DNA from: Pyrinomonadaceae bacterium
GTDB lineage: Bacteria > Acidobacteriota > Blastocatellia > Pyrinomonadales > Pyrinomonadaceae
Length of the DNA stretch: 64,000 nt
Direction of reading: 5' to 3'
Assembly (NCBI GenBank): GCA_030841085.1
Contig: JAVEDP010000003.1
Coordinates: 62,001-126,000 of the forward strand
Shown here: positions 36,370 to 45,129 of the stretch, piece by piece
Layout of the letters: each line of letters begins with the position of its first letter
Numbering within the stretch: the stretch's first letter is position 1
Notes under the pieces: model-generated
Seen by the model: the letters and a program-made list of their open reading frames with translations, nothing else
Told to the model about the DNA's origin: nothing
Database searches by the model: none
Program-made: the position numbers and the translations under genes

Positions 36370-36744
36370 TTAGGTCGAACGGTTGGGCTCCTGATAAAGG
36401 CCGATCACATTTCCCGCAGGGTCGCGAAATCTTGCCGTTATCTCTGGCGCATCGGCGCCGATCGCCTGGACCAGCTCGCCACCGTGTGCAATGACCGAGT
36501 CGAGCGCAGCGGATACGCTGTCGACCATGATGTAAACGAGCAGCCCCGGTACCGAAGCTGGCGGCCGGCCTACTACCCAAGTGCCGCTCACTTGGCCGGT
36601 CGTGTCATCAAACGCGGTGTGACCGTCGCCGCGCTGCCTTAGTTGCCAGCCGAACACGCTGGCGTAAAACTCTGCCGAACGATCTATATCGACAGCCGGG
36701 ATCTCGATGTAGCAAATTTTGCCGTTAGATAAAGTAGGTGGCAT
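36370..36744 (-). CDS. VOC-family protein (glyoxalase/bleomycin-resistance fold)
   Basis: 124 aa from ATG 36744, which has AAGGAG five bases upstream; the frame is open to 36771. Typical VOC pattern: ICYIEIPAVDIDRSAEFYASVFGWQL at the N-terminus, and FRDPAGNVIGLYQEP at the C-terminus with the metal-ligand Glu. Substrate unknown. The stop codon lies in GTTAGGT (36369-36375), which resembles an R box, but no partner box was found upstream of the gene. Confidence 0.85.
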   Translation of the reverse strand: MPPTLSNGKICYIEIPAVDIDRSAEFYASVFGWQLRQRGDGHTAFDDTTGQVSGTWVVGRPPASVPGLLVYIMVDSVSAALDSVIAHGGELVQAIGADAPEITARFRDPAGNVIGLYQEPNRST

Positions 36745-36984
36745 CGGAACTCCTTTCGAATCAGCGCGCACTTCATTAGTCGTCGAGTGAGAACTTACTC
36801 AGCCAGATGCGCCCAGCCGTCTTCAGACTGGTCGAGGCGTTTGCTTCTCTTTCAAGAATCAACCTCTCCCTTTTGTAATCAATGATGATGTTGAACGCTT
36901 CCAGATGAGAGTACCCATTGCACCTGAGAAAGCGGAGTTAGAACCTTCTTTATCAAGAAAGAAGTTATCAGATACTCACTTCTC

Positions 36985-37051
36985 AATTAACGCGGCGCCT
37001 CAGGTGCGGCGCACGATCAGTAATCACCTGAACGGAAAAGTTTACATTAGA
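36985..37051 (-). repeat. Internally deleted attC (family B remnant)
   Basis: The first 60 bases (AATTAAC, then a family B left arm, GCGCACGATCAG centre and AACGGAAAAGTTTAC) align with intact sites. The right arm is missing and the sequence jumps to ATTAGAT, the expected last box. The membrane-protein gene on the right stops nine bases later, as in intact cassettes. Confidence 0.6.
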
Positions 37052-37059
37052 TGGACCCT

Positions 37060-37482
37060 TCAATGTGCGGGTTGTTGGTCGTTGGACCATCGGGACCGCC
37101 GCCATGGCAGGCTCCAGAGTCCGCGCGCCGAGAGGATGGCAGAGAAGAGTCCGAGCACGCCGATCGCGAGGAGCGTCCAGACGAAGAAGAGGTGTCCGCC
37201 GGTATTGGCGAGCCTGCTGGCGACGCCGACGCCCTTCCCGCTCATGTGGATGTAGGGGACGACCAACGAAAAGAGCGACAAGAGGAGCATGATGATGTAC
37301 CCCGATCGCCGTTCGAAGAGCACCAGCGTTCCGTACAGCCAGACGACGGAGATGAGCACCAGCATGATGAGGTTTGCGAGCCCTCCCGGCTCATACCCGT
37401 ACACGATGTCGCCCGCCAGGTGAAACGTCAAAAAGAGGATCAAGAGCAGAGACGTGATGGTTAACATAACGCTGTTTTTCAT
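37060..37482 (-). CDS. Small integral membrane protein (140 aa), probable fixed cassette
   Basis: Four hydrophobic segments. AGGAG eight bases before ATG 37482. No family recognised. Its stop follows the deleted attC as in the array, and ATCTAAG at 37507-37513, close to the box ATCTAAT expected for a 5' junction, lies just upstream. This suggests an old cassette no longer able to move. Confidence 0.7.
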   Translation of the reverse strand: MKNSVMLTITSLLLILFLTFHLAGDIVYGYEPGGLANLIMLVLISVVWLYGTLVLFERRSGYIIMLLLSLFSLVVPYIHMSGKGVGVASRLANTGGHLFFVWTLLAIGVLGLFSAILSARGLWSLPWRRSRWSNDQQPAH

Positions 37483-37508
37483 TTGATATTCTCCTGGTTA
37501 GAACAAAT

Positions 37509-38183
37509 CTAAGTGGGCAACGGGTGAACCCCGCCACTGCTAGTCACCGACTTTCTCTCGTACGCATTTTTGAAGCGAACGCGGATCAGCCAGAAAATCA
37601 TCAGGATCAATGGCAGGGCAGCCAGGAGCATAATTTTTGGTCCGCCCAGGATAGCCATTACTCGTCGTTGCGCCAGGAACGATCCGGTAGCGATGAACAG
37701 CCCAAAGCACATGCGCCAAAGATGTCTCGCAATTCGCTGCCTACCCAAAACACCGCCGCGCACGAGCATGCGAACATCACCGGCGGCAGCAACCAGAACG
37801 ACGGAGCCAAGGAACAAGATCATCCCCACAGGAACTCCAGGTTTTGCCGGAATTAATCCACCAGCTATTCTTAAGCCATCGGCCAGAATGGGAACCCCGA
37901 CCGCCAAGCCAAACAGAAGAGCACCCCAATCAAAGATGGTCGTTTCCCCTTCCCGCCTTCTGGCGGTCAGCCATCCCGTGGTCACCAGATATAACGCAGA
38001 AGCGCCGCCGAAAAGATTGCCAAGGTAGGCAGCGGTTGAGGCCATCGTCAGCATGGAGATGAAAAATATATTTCCAGCCATGCGATGCCGTGGGGAACCT
38101 TTCCGGAACGACATTGCGGCGATGCCTGATAGTAACCCTACGACGCCGCCGCAAATGTGAATTATTAGTATCGGCAAACGCAT
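37509..38183 (-). CDS. DUF2306-like membrane protein
   Basis: 224 aa from ATG 38183, one base after the stop of the upstream DUF4386 gene. About seven hydrophobic segments; the start LPILIIHICGGVVGLLSGIAAM with SPRHRMAGNIFF is typical of DUF2306-type membrane proteins. Function unknown. Translationally linked to the DUF4386 gene. Confidence 0.75.
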   Translation of the reverse strand: MRLPILIIHICGGVVGLLSGIAAMSFRKGSPRHRMAGNIFFISMLTMASTAAYLGNLFGGASALYLVTTGWLTARRREGETTIFDWGALLFGLAVGVPILADGLRIAGGLIPAKPGVPVGMILFLGSVVLVAAAGDVRMLVRGGVLGRQRIARHLWRMCFGLFIATGSFLAQRRVMAILGGPKIMLLAALPLILMIFWLIRVRFKNAYERKSVTSSGGVHPLPT

Positions 38184-38184
38184 C

Positions 38185-38904
38185 TTAAGACCCAGCCCCT
38201 GACTCCGCCTGTTTAATCCATCTCTCTTCATTCACACCAAACACAAGTAGCCAGAAGATCATTGCAGCGGAGCCTAACAGAGCGAACAAGGCGACAATGG
38301 GAAACGCACGGTATCCAAGCGGTGGGTAAAGCCACGTCAGCCAGCCTACGCCTGCCACGAACGACACCACGCCCAGCCAGCGCGGCAGAAAGGTTGAGCG
38401 GAAAATCAAATAGCCGCCCAGCAGAGTTGAGAATCCGAAAAACGCCAAAGGCACGCCCGCGCCCTGGTCATTCACTTTAAGAAGAATGAGTGCCACGGAC
38501 TGCAATTGTTCCGCACTAAATCCTTGCAAAGCCGCCGGATGTCCCAGCACGAACAACGGAGTGATATAGAAAACGCGCGCGACAATTTTCACGATGCAGC
38601 CGGTAACCTCCAGCAACAGCGCCAGCAAAGCAACCGTCCTGTTTACCGGCTTCAGCAAACGATAAAAGAGCGCGGCGGCCGTGACTTGGCACGTCATCTC
38701 AATGAGATAGACGGTGAAGCCCAACTGGAAAAGGTCTTTGTGCGCCAGGATGTTGGTCGCCGTAGCCGCAGCGTCCCTGAAGTCGATAAGTCTTTCGCTC
38801 ACGTAGCCCTGAGCGAATACTCCTGCCAGGATTGTGAGCAGCATAAACAGACCCGTCATTCGGGCGAGGAAACGTGGAGAAGATGGGGCAAGTTGTGAAT
38901 TCAT
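38185..38904 (-). CDS. DUF4386 family membrane protein
   Basis: 239 aa with about six membrane segments; RFLARMTGLFMLLTILAGVFA and VNDQGAGVPLAFFGFSTLLGGYLIFRSTFLPRWLG are typical of DUF4386. Inner-membrane protein of unknown function. Its stop is one base from the start of the DUF2306-like gene, so both are likely co-expressed. Confidence 0.82.
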   Translation of the reverse strand: MNSQLAPSSPRFLARMTGLFMLLTILAGVFAQGYVSERLIDFRDAAATATNILAHKDLFQLGFTVYLIEMTCQVTAAALFYRLLKPVNRTVALLALLLEVTGCIVKIVARVFYITPLFVLGHPAALQGFSAEQLQSVALILLKVNDQGAGVPLAFFGFSTLLGGYLIFRSTFLPRWLGVVSFVAGVGWLTWLYPPLGYRAFPIVALFALLGSAAMIFWLLVFGVNEERWIKQAESGAGS

Positions 38905-39032
38905 TTGAGTGTGATACCGGTTCAGTTATTTTGTCCGTTGAAATTCGCCTGCGCCACACGGGCACCAGCGTTGCGCCGGCCACCAGTCGACCCCAGTCGA
39001 CCATTGACGTGCGCGTTCGGCCGCGGCGTTCG

Positions 39033-39287
39033 TCAGCTAGCCCTCCGTTTGCTCGCCGCTGTGGGTCGATGACGTGTTGCTTGCTTCGGCTCAAACCCGA
39101 GAATGTCGCCAGGCTGGCAAGAGAGCGCCTCGCAGATCGCGTCGAGCGTGGAGAAGCGGATCGCGCGCGCCTTGCCGGTCTTGAGGATCGAGAGGTTGGC
39201 CAGCGCCATTCCGATCCGATCCGCGAGCTCGGTCAGCGTCATACGCCGATCGTGAAGCATGTCGTCGAGTTTGATGGCGATAGCCAT
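39033..39287 (-). CDS. Xre-family transcriptional regulator (YozG-like)
   Basis: 84 aa. A helix-turn-helix of the short Cro/Xre type fills residues 5-65 (MTLTELADRIGMALANLSILKTGKARAIRFSTLDAICEALSCQPGDIL). It lies three bases after the DUF2975 gene. DUF2975/Xre pairs recur in bacteria; the regulator is presumed to control its own operon. Confidence 0.9.
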   Translation of the reverse strand: MAIAIKLDDMLHDRRMTLTELADRIGMALANLSILKTGKARAIRFSTLDAICEALSCQPGDILGFEPKQATRHRPTAASKRRAS

Positions 39288-39290
39288 TTG

Positions 39291-39821
39291 TCACACCGTC
39301 CCTTCGAGGTCTTCGCGCATCAGTGCGCCTTCCGCAAACACGCGCGCCAGCAGGAAAGTCAGCAGTACGGCGAGCCAGCCGTTGATTGAAAAGCCGGCGT
39401 TCATATGAAGCGGATGCGCCGGAGTCGAAACAGTCCTGGCGATTGCGCCGATCACAATGCTGAGAACGTTCAGCGCGAGCAGCACCCAGGCGATCGCCTG
39501 CAAACGGGACGCGTTCGCGGCGACGAACGGATCGCCCGCGCGAACGGTCTCAACGATCGCAAGCAACCGTTTTAAGACAGCGTAGTTCAGCGGGATCGTC
39601 GCGAGGCCGAGCACTGCGATCGCGCGCAGGCCCATGACCAGCCGCGCTGCCTCAGGCGAAGGAGAGAGTTTGAAAGCGGCCATGATCCATTGTTCGTTCG
39701 GCATGATAACCAGCAGAGCGAGGATCGCGACGCCCCCCAGCCAGTTTAGAACGATAAGGATCCGCAGCCCGACGTACGCGATCGGCAGCGCGGCGGATGA
39801 CGAGGCTTTACTTGATGACAT
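39291..39821 (-). CDS. DUF2975 family membrane protein
   Basis: 176 aa, four membrane segments; the pattern FVAANASRLQAIAWVLLALNVLSIVIGAI is that of DUF2975. First gene of a two-gene operon with the Xre regulator. Likely inner membrane, role unknown. Confidence 0.85.
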   Translation of the reverse strand: MSSSKASSSAALPIAYVGLRILIVLNWLGGVAILALLVIMPNEQWIMAAFKLSPSPEAARLVMGLRAIAVLGLATIPLNYAVLKRLLAIVETVRAGDPFVAANASRLQAIAWVLLALNVLSIVIGAIARTVSTPAHPLHMNAGFSINGWLAVLLTFLLARVFAEGALMREDLEGTV

Positions 39822-39837
39822 GATTCACCAGCTTTCC

Positions 39838-39892
39838 TATATCGAACTCCCTATATCGAATATCAATAAACTATTTATCGACAATCGTCAAG
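39838..39892 (-). promoter_or_regulatory. ATCGA box cluster upstream of DUF2975-Xre operon
   Basis: Several copies of (T)ATCGA/ATCAA at about ten-base steps (CTATATCGAAC, CTATATCGAATATCAA, TTTATCGACAATCG) in an AT-rich patch just before the operon start. Plausible operator of the Xre protein. Confidence 0.45.
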
Positions 39893-40229
39893 TAGGATAT
39901 TGGCAATCGATAAAGCGAGCGAGAATATGGAGTGGGGTGGCAAGCGCAGCGCGACACCGCTTTGGATTCGCTGCTGCAGAAATCCTAAGAAATCCAAAGC
40001 GCCGCCGCTGTCGGCGCACTCCAAATTCGAGCGGCGATGTTAGTTTGCCCCGCAGCAATCGTGAAGGAGGCAGAAGGACGAAGAGACGCGGGTTCTGGAA
40101 ACCATCAACTGGTAGATGAAGAATATGCGATCCGTCTCGAGGCAAGGGATCTAGGCGCTCGCACCTCCCCAAAACAGCAGCTTCATACAAACCATCGAAA
40201 GTTGTGAAGAGAATGACGCCTGCGCAGCG

Positions 40230-40988
40230 TTAGAAATTGAACTGGGCTCCGACGTAGGCCAGCAAAGTTGGCTGTCCTGTCGCTGCCCGACGAAGACTTC
40301 TGCCTGACGAAAACAGCAGCGTGTAATGCTTGCTCATCTTGAAGCGACCGCCGACATTAAAGATCAGTTCTTCCTCTGCAAAGTTGCGTTTCGCTGTGCC
40401 GTGAATCTCGCCTAGCAACTCGAGACGTTTATTGATCTCGCCTGCAACAACTAACCCGTAAATCACTTCGTCCTTCTCGCGCTGGACCACCTGATAGCCG
40501 AACTCGCCGTTGATTGTGACACGGCCCAGTTCGCGACTTATCTCAACGGGTAACAGCAACTCACTACCCTGCTCGATTAGTCCCCGCCGCGCTGAAGACG
40601 CGGAGGTCCTGATTTCAAGTTGCGGGTATGTGGACATCGCAAAGCCATGTCGATCCTTATCCAGGAAGCGCCACTTTACGCCGAAATTCGCACTGCCGAG
40701 CCCCGGTTGTGTTCCCCCTCGGCGATCCTGGAGCACTAACCAGGGAACTTCGGCCTTAAGCTGAACGTGCTCGCCGAATCCATAATTGATGTCTAGCAAC
40801 GGAATCGCAAAAAGACGCTCATCTTGTTTTTGTGAAAGCTTCCAAGCGACGTTAATTTCCCAATGACCGTTTCCCGGCGTCTCCGGATCATCAGTGATGA
40901 GCGGCGGGCCTCCTTGAGCGATGACCCGTCTTGGAAGAGCGGCCACGCACACAGCCACCAAAAACAGCAAGAGAATCATTGAGCGCAT
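40230..40988 (-). CDS. Outer-membrane beta-barrel-like protein
   Basis: 252 aa. Signal peptide (MRSMILLLFLVAVCVAALP to VIAQ). Alternating polar/hydrophobic strands and a C-terminal LLAYVGAQFNF ending in Phe fit an outer-membrane barrel recognised by BAM. The segment GPPLITDDPETPGNGHWEINV is seen in many barrel proteins of unknown role. Monocistronic. Confidence 0.75.
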   Translation of the reverse strand: MRSMILLLFLVAVCVAALPRRVIAQGGPPLITDDPETPGNGHWEINVAWKLSQKQDERLFAIPLLDINYGFGEHVQLKAEVPWLVLQDRRGGTQPGLGSANFGVKWRFLDKDRHGFAMSTYPQLEIRTSASSARRGLIEQGSELLLPVEISRELGRVTINGEFGYQVVQREKDEVIYGLVVAGEINKRLELLGEIHGTAKRNFAEEELIFNVGGRFKMSKHYTLLFSSGRSLRRAATGQPTLLAYVGAQFNF

Positions 40989-41454
40989 GATGTGTTCTGT
41001 TCGCGTCCTGTGAACTGTAATTGATCACTTCGTCGTTCTTGGCGCAATTGGCTAGCACGATTTATGCCGCGCGCGTCGATATTGTTTTTAGAAGGTAGAA
41101 GAGAACTCTATCATGGCCCACCGCCAATGTGTGTCTGATTTTCGGTAACCGAACGGGCTCAGGCGTTCGATTCTGCGATGCAAGCTTCGCGCCCTCAGCT
41201 AACCCGTAAATCGTGAATCGTAAATCGTGAATAGAACGAGAGCGCGACCCCAGTCTCTAGTCTCGGCGGATCTATCAAAGACGACGAATCGAGCGCCGCC
41301 GCAAACGAAAACGGCATCGCGATGGCGTTCACTGGCATTCGTCATTTCAAACATTAGCTTGACGATGTCTTGTCGTAGTGTTAAGACCGTGCACAATTAA
41401 GATGACTTAGGAGCGCTCGGAAGGTTTTTGTTCAAACCCCACGGGCTCTTCAAA

Positions 41455-41515
41455 GAGTGATGAGTGATGAGTGATGAGTGATGAGTAAAAGCCAACTACT
41501 CATTGCTCATCACTC
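41455..41515. repeat. ATGAGTG microsatellite hairpin
   Basis: Four to five copies of the 7-mer GTGATGA followed by its complement (CTCATTGCTCATCACTC). The same 7-mer series in the other orientation occurs near 63467-63489. Confidence 0.7.
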
Positions 41516-41568
41516 AGTTTTTGTTTTTGGCAAATTCAATTTCGAAGTGCAACACCGGCAACTGTTTT

Positions 41569-41740
41569 CGCTCCAGAGGAGCGACATGTTTATAGTCCCA
41601 TGATTTCCCTATTGTTCCGCGCTCCGGAGGAGCGCAATGTTTTGGTTGGTTCGCCACTCACAATATGTTTCGCTCCTAACGGAGCGAGGATTAATAACGG
41701 CGGGTGGTGCTATAAACATCTCGCTCCTTTGGAGCGAAAA
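41569..41740. repeat. Cluster of four CGCTCC-GGAGCG palindromes
   Basis: Palindromes at about 41569-41584, 41618-41634, 41670-41687 and 41722-41737. The outer two carry ATGTTTATAG and CTATAAACAT in opposite orientation, forming a large inverted repeat. A REP/BIME-like dispersed element. Confidence 0.75.
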
Positions 41741-41810
41741 CGAATTCACCTGTTTCACTTCAACTTGAATCCACCGTTTTGAAATCGAATAATCCCTTAG
41801 GAGAATTGTT

Positions 41811-42884
41811 ATGAAAAAGACACCCCGGTTTATTTTGTTGGTTGCTGCGTCAATGTTGTTCGTTGCATGCGGAGCCCCGGCTGCTAACACCGGCGCAAAT
41901 ACGGCAAACACAAATGCCAACACAAATACGAACAAACCGGTTGCGGCTGCACCGACCGCCGACGCGTTGATGGCCCTCGAGAAACAGGCCAATGACGCTT
42001 ATGTGAAGGGTGACTCAAAAGTCTTTGAGGAAATGTTGAGTGATAAGTTCGTCATTCTCGGCGGCGGCCCGCGGATGGACAAGGCCGCAATCGTCAAGAT
42101 GATCGCCGGCGTCAAGTGCGACATCAAGTCAATGGATCTGACCGAGCCCGCTATGTCGATGATCGACCGGGACACGTGTGCCTTCACCTATAAGGCCACT
42201 TGGGACGGCGACTGCAACTCCTCCGACGGCAACGGCCCCGACGGCAAGCGTGCGAAGGTGCCGAGCCCAATCCGTTCCGCCAGCGTCTGGATCCGCAGCG
42301 GCGACAAATGGCAGGCGGTCTTTCACGGCGAGAATTTGATCTTCGATCCGAAGAATCCGCCAAAGACCGCACCCTCAGCTCCGCCCAACAAGCCCATAGC
42401 TCCGGCCAAGAAGGTTGAACCGAGGAAGGACGTCAAGACTGCGGCCAATTCAAATACGGCTGCTAACAACGACGCTCCGGCCGCTGCTCAGTCCAAGGGC
42501 ACGCCCGATCGGAACACCGACGCTCTCGTCAAGGTCGAACTCGCGTTATGGGAAGCATGGAAGGAACACGACGCCAAAAAGCTCGACGCTCTGATGGCCA
42601 GGGACGTTTCATTTGTGAATATATTCGGCTCCGCTCTGACAACGAGGGCTGATGCAATGAAGGACTGGACCGGGGCGGGATGCGATGTCAAAAGCGTCAG
42701 CGTCACTGATGGCTTCGCCACAGCTCTTTCGCCGACCGTCGAGATGCTCACTCGCAAGGGCACCGCCGAAGGCTCTTGCGGCGGTCAGAACATCGGAGGA
42801 ACTGATATCTGGGGCGTGTCAATTTTTATTAAGGAAGGCGATGCGTGGAAGTTCGCCTTTGGCATGAATTTGTCTGCTATGTAA
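41811..42884 (+). CDS. Lipoprotein with two DUF4440/SnoaL-like domains
   Basis: 357 aa, AGGAG seven bases before ATG 41811. Lipobox LLVAASMLFVACG (Cys about 20), then a Thr/Asn/Ala linker. Two NTF2-like units follow (about 50-185 and 235-355; LMALEKQANDAYVKGDSK and KVELALWEAWKEHDAKKLDALM), joined by a Pro/Lys/Ala linker. Such domains usually bind small ligands; no catalytic residue can be assigned. The only + strand gene of the middle region; followed by a clear terminator. Confidence 0.85.
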   Translation: MKKTPRFILLVAASMLFVACGAPAANTGANTANTNANTNTNKPVAAAPTADALMALEKQANDAYVKGDSKVFEEMLSDKFVILGGGPRMDKAAIVKMIAGVKCDIKSMDLTEPAMSMIDRDTCAFTYKATWDGDCNSSDGNGPDGKRAKVPSPIRSASVWIRSGDKWQAVFHGENLIFDPKNPPKTAPSAPPNKPIAPAKKVEPRKDVKTAANSNTAANNDAPAAAQSKGTPDRNTDALVKVELALWEAWKEHDAKKLDALMARDVSFVNIFGSALTTRADAMKDWTGAGCDVKSVSVTDGFATALSPTVEMLTRKGTAEGSCGGQNIGGTDIWGVSIFIKEGDAWKFAFGMNLSAM

Positions 42885-42910
42885 GCTTGATTGCCGCTAA
42901 AACTACTGAG

Positions 42911-42938
42911 GGCCGGAGTTATTCGCTCCGGCCTTTTT
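42911..42938 (+). terminator. Rho-independent terminator
   Basis: GGCCGGAG, seven-base loop, CTCCGGCC and five T residues, 27 bases after the lipoprotein stop. Confidence 0.9.
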
Positions 42939-42974
42939 ATGCGAACATTCACGGAGCGCAGGCTGATGCGATTG

Positions 42975-43391
42975 TTAGGTGGGCGCTTCATGGCCCATCA
43001 GCTCGAGCGCAGAGAACGCACTAATCATGACGTAGTATCCGTCCGGATCCCGGAGCGCGAACTCCTGTGTTCCAGTACTCGGATTCGCGTGCGGCTCCTC
43101 TTCGAGCCGGGCGACGAGCGCGCGTGCCCTTTTCAGCGACATACCGAAATCGTCGACGCGGAAGAACAAGAGCAGCCCGTTGCCAGGTGTCGCGTTGTCC
43201 GGGCTCGTCAACGACGGATGCTCGTGCGCGCCCCACTGGTGGAGGCAGAGCAGGACAGTTCCATCCGCATCGAGGAGCTGACCAAAGTAAGCATGGGCCG
43301 GTTGTGTCTCGGGTTGACCGAAGAGCGACTGGTACCATTTGAAGCTACTCGGCACATCGCTTACGCCGATGATCGTCCAGGTGCGTTTCAT
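42975..43391 (-). CDS. VOC-family protein (glyoxalase-like)
   Basis: 138 aa. VOC pattern with IIGVSDVPSSFKWYQSLFG at the start and EFALRDPDGYYVMISAF near the end. Metal-dependent dioxygenase/lyase-like fold; substrate unknown. Convergent with the lipoprotein gene. The stop sits in GTTAGGT (42974-42980), but no matching junction was found. Confidence 0.85.
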   Translation of the reverse strand: MKRTWTIIGVSDVPSSFKWYQSLFGQPETQPAHAYFGQLLDADGTVLLCLHQWGAHEHPSLTSPDNATPGNGLLLFFRVDDFGMSLKRARALVARLEEEPHANPSTGTQEFALRDPDGYYVMISAFSALELMGHEAPT

Positions 43392-43514
43392 GACATTTCT
43401 ACCGCTTGATTCCAGGTGGTAGCCACTAGCAGTTCCTCTGAATTATTTGGTGGACGAAGGCCATCTGTTCTCCCCGCGAAGTAGCGGTGGGCAAGCGTAG
43501 CTGCCGATAGGTGC

Positions 43515-44090
43515 TTAAACCCTTACCGAGCCACGAAACCCGCGCCCGGCATAGTAAGATTCGGCACCGTTGTGATAGACGAAGACAGTATCGTAGCGGC
43601 GATCACAAAAGATGGCGCCGCCGAGTTTTCTAATGGCAGCAAGTGTTTGCACCCAACTCGAAGTTTTCGTATCGAACTCTCCAAGTTTCTGCAGCTCTCG
43701 ATATTCTTGTTCCGTTAGAAGCTCAATGCCCATGCCCGCTGCCATGTCGATAGCGTTATTTTTTGGTTTATGTTCTTTCCTCGACTTCAGCGCTTCGCCG
43801 TCGTAACAAAAACTTCTGCGGCCTTTAGGGCTGTCCGCTGAACAATCATAAAAAATGTATTCGCCCGTCTTTTTATCAAACCCGACAACATCCGGTTCAC
43901 CGCCAGTTCTTTCCATTTCATTGAGCGACCAAAGTTTTTCAGTATTGGCTTCCAGCTTTGCTTTTACTTTGGCCCACTCAAGACCTTTATGGCGCTTCAT
44001 ATTTTTTTCAAAACGGGCTTTCAATGCTTTGAGTAGTTCTTCACGCTGTTCTGCTGACAACTTCCTTTTGCTGCTCTTAATGTTGTTCAT
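43515..44090 (-). CDS. DUF4256 family protein
   Basis: 191 aa. The conserved core is present: LLKALKARFEKNMKRHKGLEW, GGEPDVVGFD, FYDCSADSPKGRRSFCYD and GGAIFCDRRYDTVFVYHNGAESYY. Typical full length. No signal peptide, thus cytoplasmic. Function of the family is unknown. Confidence 0.88.
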   Translation of the reverse strand: MNNIKSSKRKLSAEQREELLKALKARFEKNMKRHKGLEWAKVKAKLEANTEKLWSLNEMERTGGEPDVVGFDKKTGEYIFYDCSADSPKGRRSFCYDGEALKSRKEHKPKNNAIDMAAGMGIELLTEQEYRELQKLGEFDTKTSSWVQTLAAIRKLGGAIFCDRRYDTVFVYHNGAESYYAGRGFRGSVRV

Positions 44091-44220
44091 ACTTTCATAT
44101 TACCCCTGTTGAATAGGGGTGTCAGGCTTTGCCATTGCACGATTCGACTTTTGTTTGCGCTTCCCGATGGCGGTTTCGTTCTCCGTTGAACACTTAGCAG
44201 GCGATCTCCTCGATCAGCTT

Positions 44221-45066
44221 TCAGGCGCCCGTAGCTGCTGTTCCCTTGCGGATGAAAGCTTCGAGATCGGGGTTGACCACCTCGTGATGAGTGGTGCACA
44301 TGCCGTGCGGCAGACCGGGATAAACTTTCAACACCGCGTCTTTTACGATCTTAGACGAAAGCATTGCCGAGGCGCCGATCGGGACGATCTGATCGTCATC
44401 GCCATGCATGATCAGAGTTGGCACATCAAACTTCTTAAGGTCTTCGGTAAAGTCGACCTCGGAAAATTGTTTGATGCAATCGTATCCGCCCTTGAAGCCG
44501 CCCATCATTCCCTGACGCCACCAGTTGTCGATGATGCCCTGCGAGACCTTTGCACCCGGCCGGTTGAATCCGTAGAACGGGCCGGAGGCGACGTCCAGGT
44601 AGAACTGCGATCGATCGGCTACGTACGCGGCGCGAAATCCGTTGAATACCTCGATCGGAAGGCCGCCCGGGTTCGACTCAGTCTTAACCATTAGCGGCGG
44701 CACCGCGCCTATGAGCACCGCTTTGGCCACTCGGCTCGTGCCATGTCGTCCGATATAGCGGGCTACCTCACCGCCGCCAGTCGAGTGGCCGACGTGGATG
44801 GCGTCCTTTAGATCGAGGTGCGCGGTCAACTCGGCAAGATCGTCCGAGTAAGTATCCATATCGTTACCTACCCAGGGTTGACTCGAGCGCCCATGTCCCC
44901 TTCGATCGTGTGCGATGCAGCGAAAGCCGCGCGCAGCAAAATAGAAGACCTGAGCATCCCAGTCGTCCGCGCTCAGGGGCCAGCCGTGGCTGAAAACGAT
45001 CGGCTGCCCTGTCCCAAGATCTCTGTAATAGATCTCTGTTCCGTCTTTTGTCGTAATAGTAGGCAT
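44221..45066 (-). CDS. Alpha/beta hydrolase, non-heme chloroperoxidase-like
   Basis: 281 aa, AGGGAG before ATG 45066. Oxyanion motif [12 protein letters not shown], nucleophile Ser in [14 protein letters not shown], Asp in [12 protein letters not shown] and His in [12 protein letters not shown] complete the triad. Closest in pattern to cofactor-free haloperoxidases/arylesterases, which act on esters in vivo. A degenerate attC-like right end lies immediately upstream (45087-45122). Confidence 0.9.
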   Translation of the reverse strand: MPTITTKDGTEIYYRDLGTGQPIVFSHGWPLSADDWDAQVFYFAARGFRCIAHDRRGHGRSSQPWVGNDMDTYSDDLAELTAHLDLKDAIHVGHSTGGGEVARYIGRHGTSRVAKAVLIGAVPPLMVKTESNPGGLPIEVFNGFRAAYVADRSQFYLDVASGPFYGFNRPGAKVSQGIIDNWWRQGMMGGFKGGYDCIKQFSEVDFTEDLKKFDVPTLIMHGDDDQIVPIGASAMLSSKIVKDAVLKVYPGLPHGMCTTHHEVVNPDLEAFIRKGTAATGA

Positions 45067-45086
45067 TGTCTTCTCCCTGAAACGCG

Positions 45087-45122
45087 CGCGATCCCACGCT
45101 CACCTGCAACGAATTGTTCGAT
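45087..45122 (-). repeat. Possible attC right-end remnant (family A)
   Basis: ACGCTCACCTGCAACGAATT plus GTTCGAT resembles the family A end (GTCCAACGATTTGTTCGAT of site 47892). No left half. The kelch-like gene stops eight bases later. Confidence 0.35.
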
Positions 45123-45129
45123 TGCGTGT

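Larger units (their letters stand above)
40989..41810. other. Long intergenic region rich in short repeats
   Basis: About 820 bp without a credible gene. It contains the GTGATGA repeat at 41455-41515 and the CGCTCC/GGAGCG cluster at 41569-41740. Confidence 0.5.

Noticed and set aside
36369-36375. GTTAGGT box at the stop of the first VOC gene as a cassette end
   Set aside because: No matching ACCTAAC at its 5' side and no attC arms to the left; the nearby palindrome is of another type.
42974-42980. GTTAGGT box at the stop of the second VOC gene
   Set aside because: No partner box upstream of the gene and no arm pairing; probably chance.
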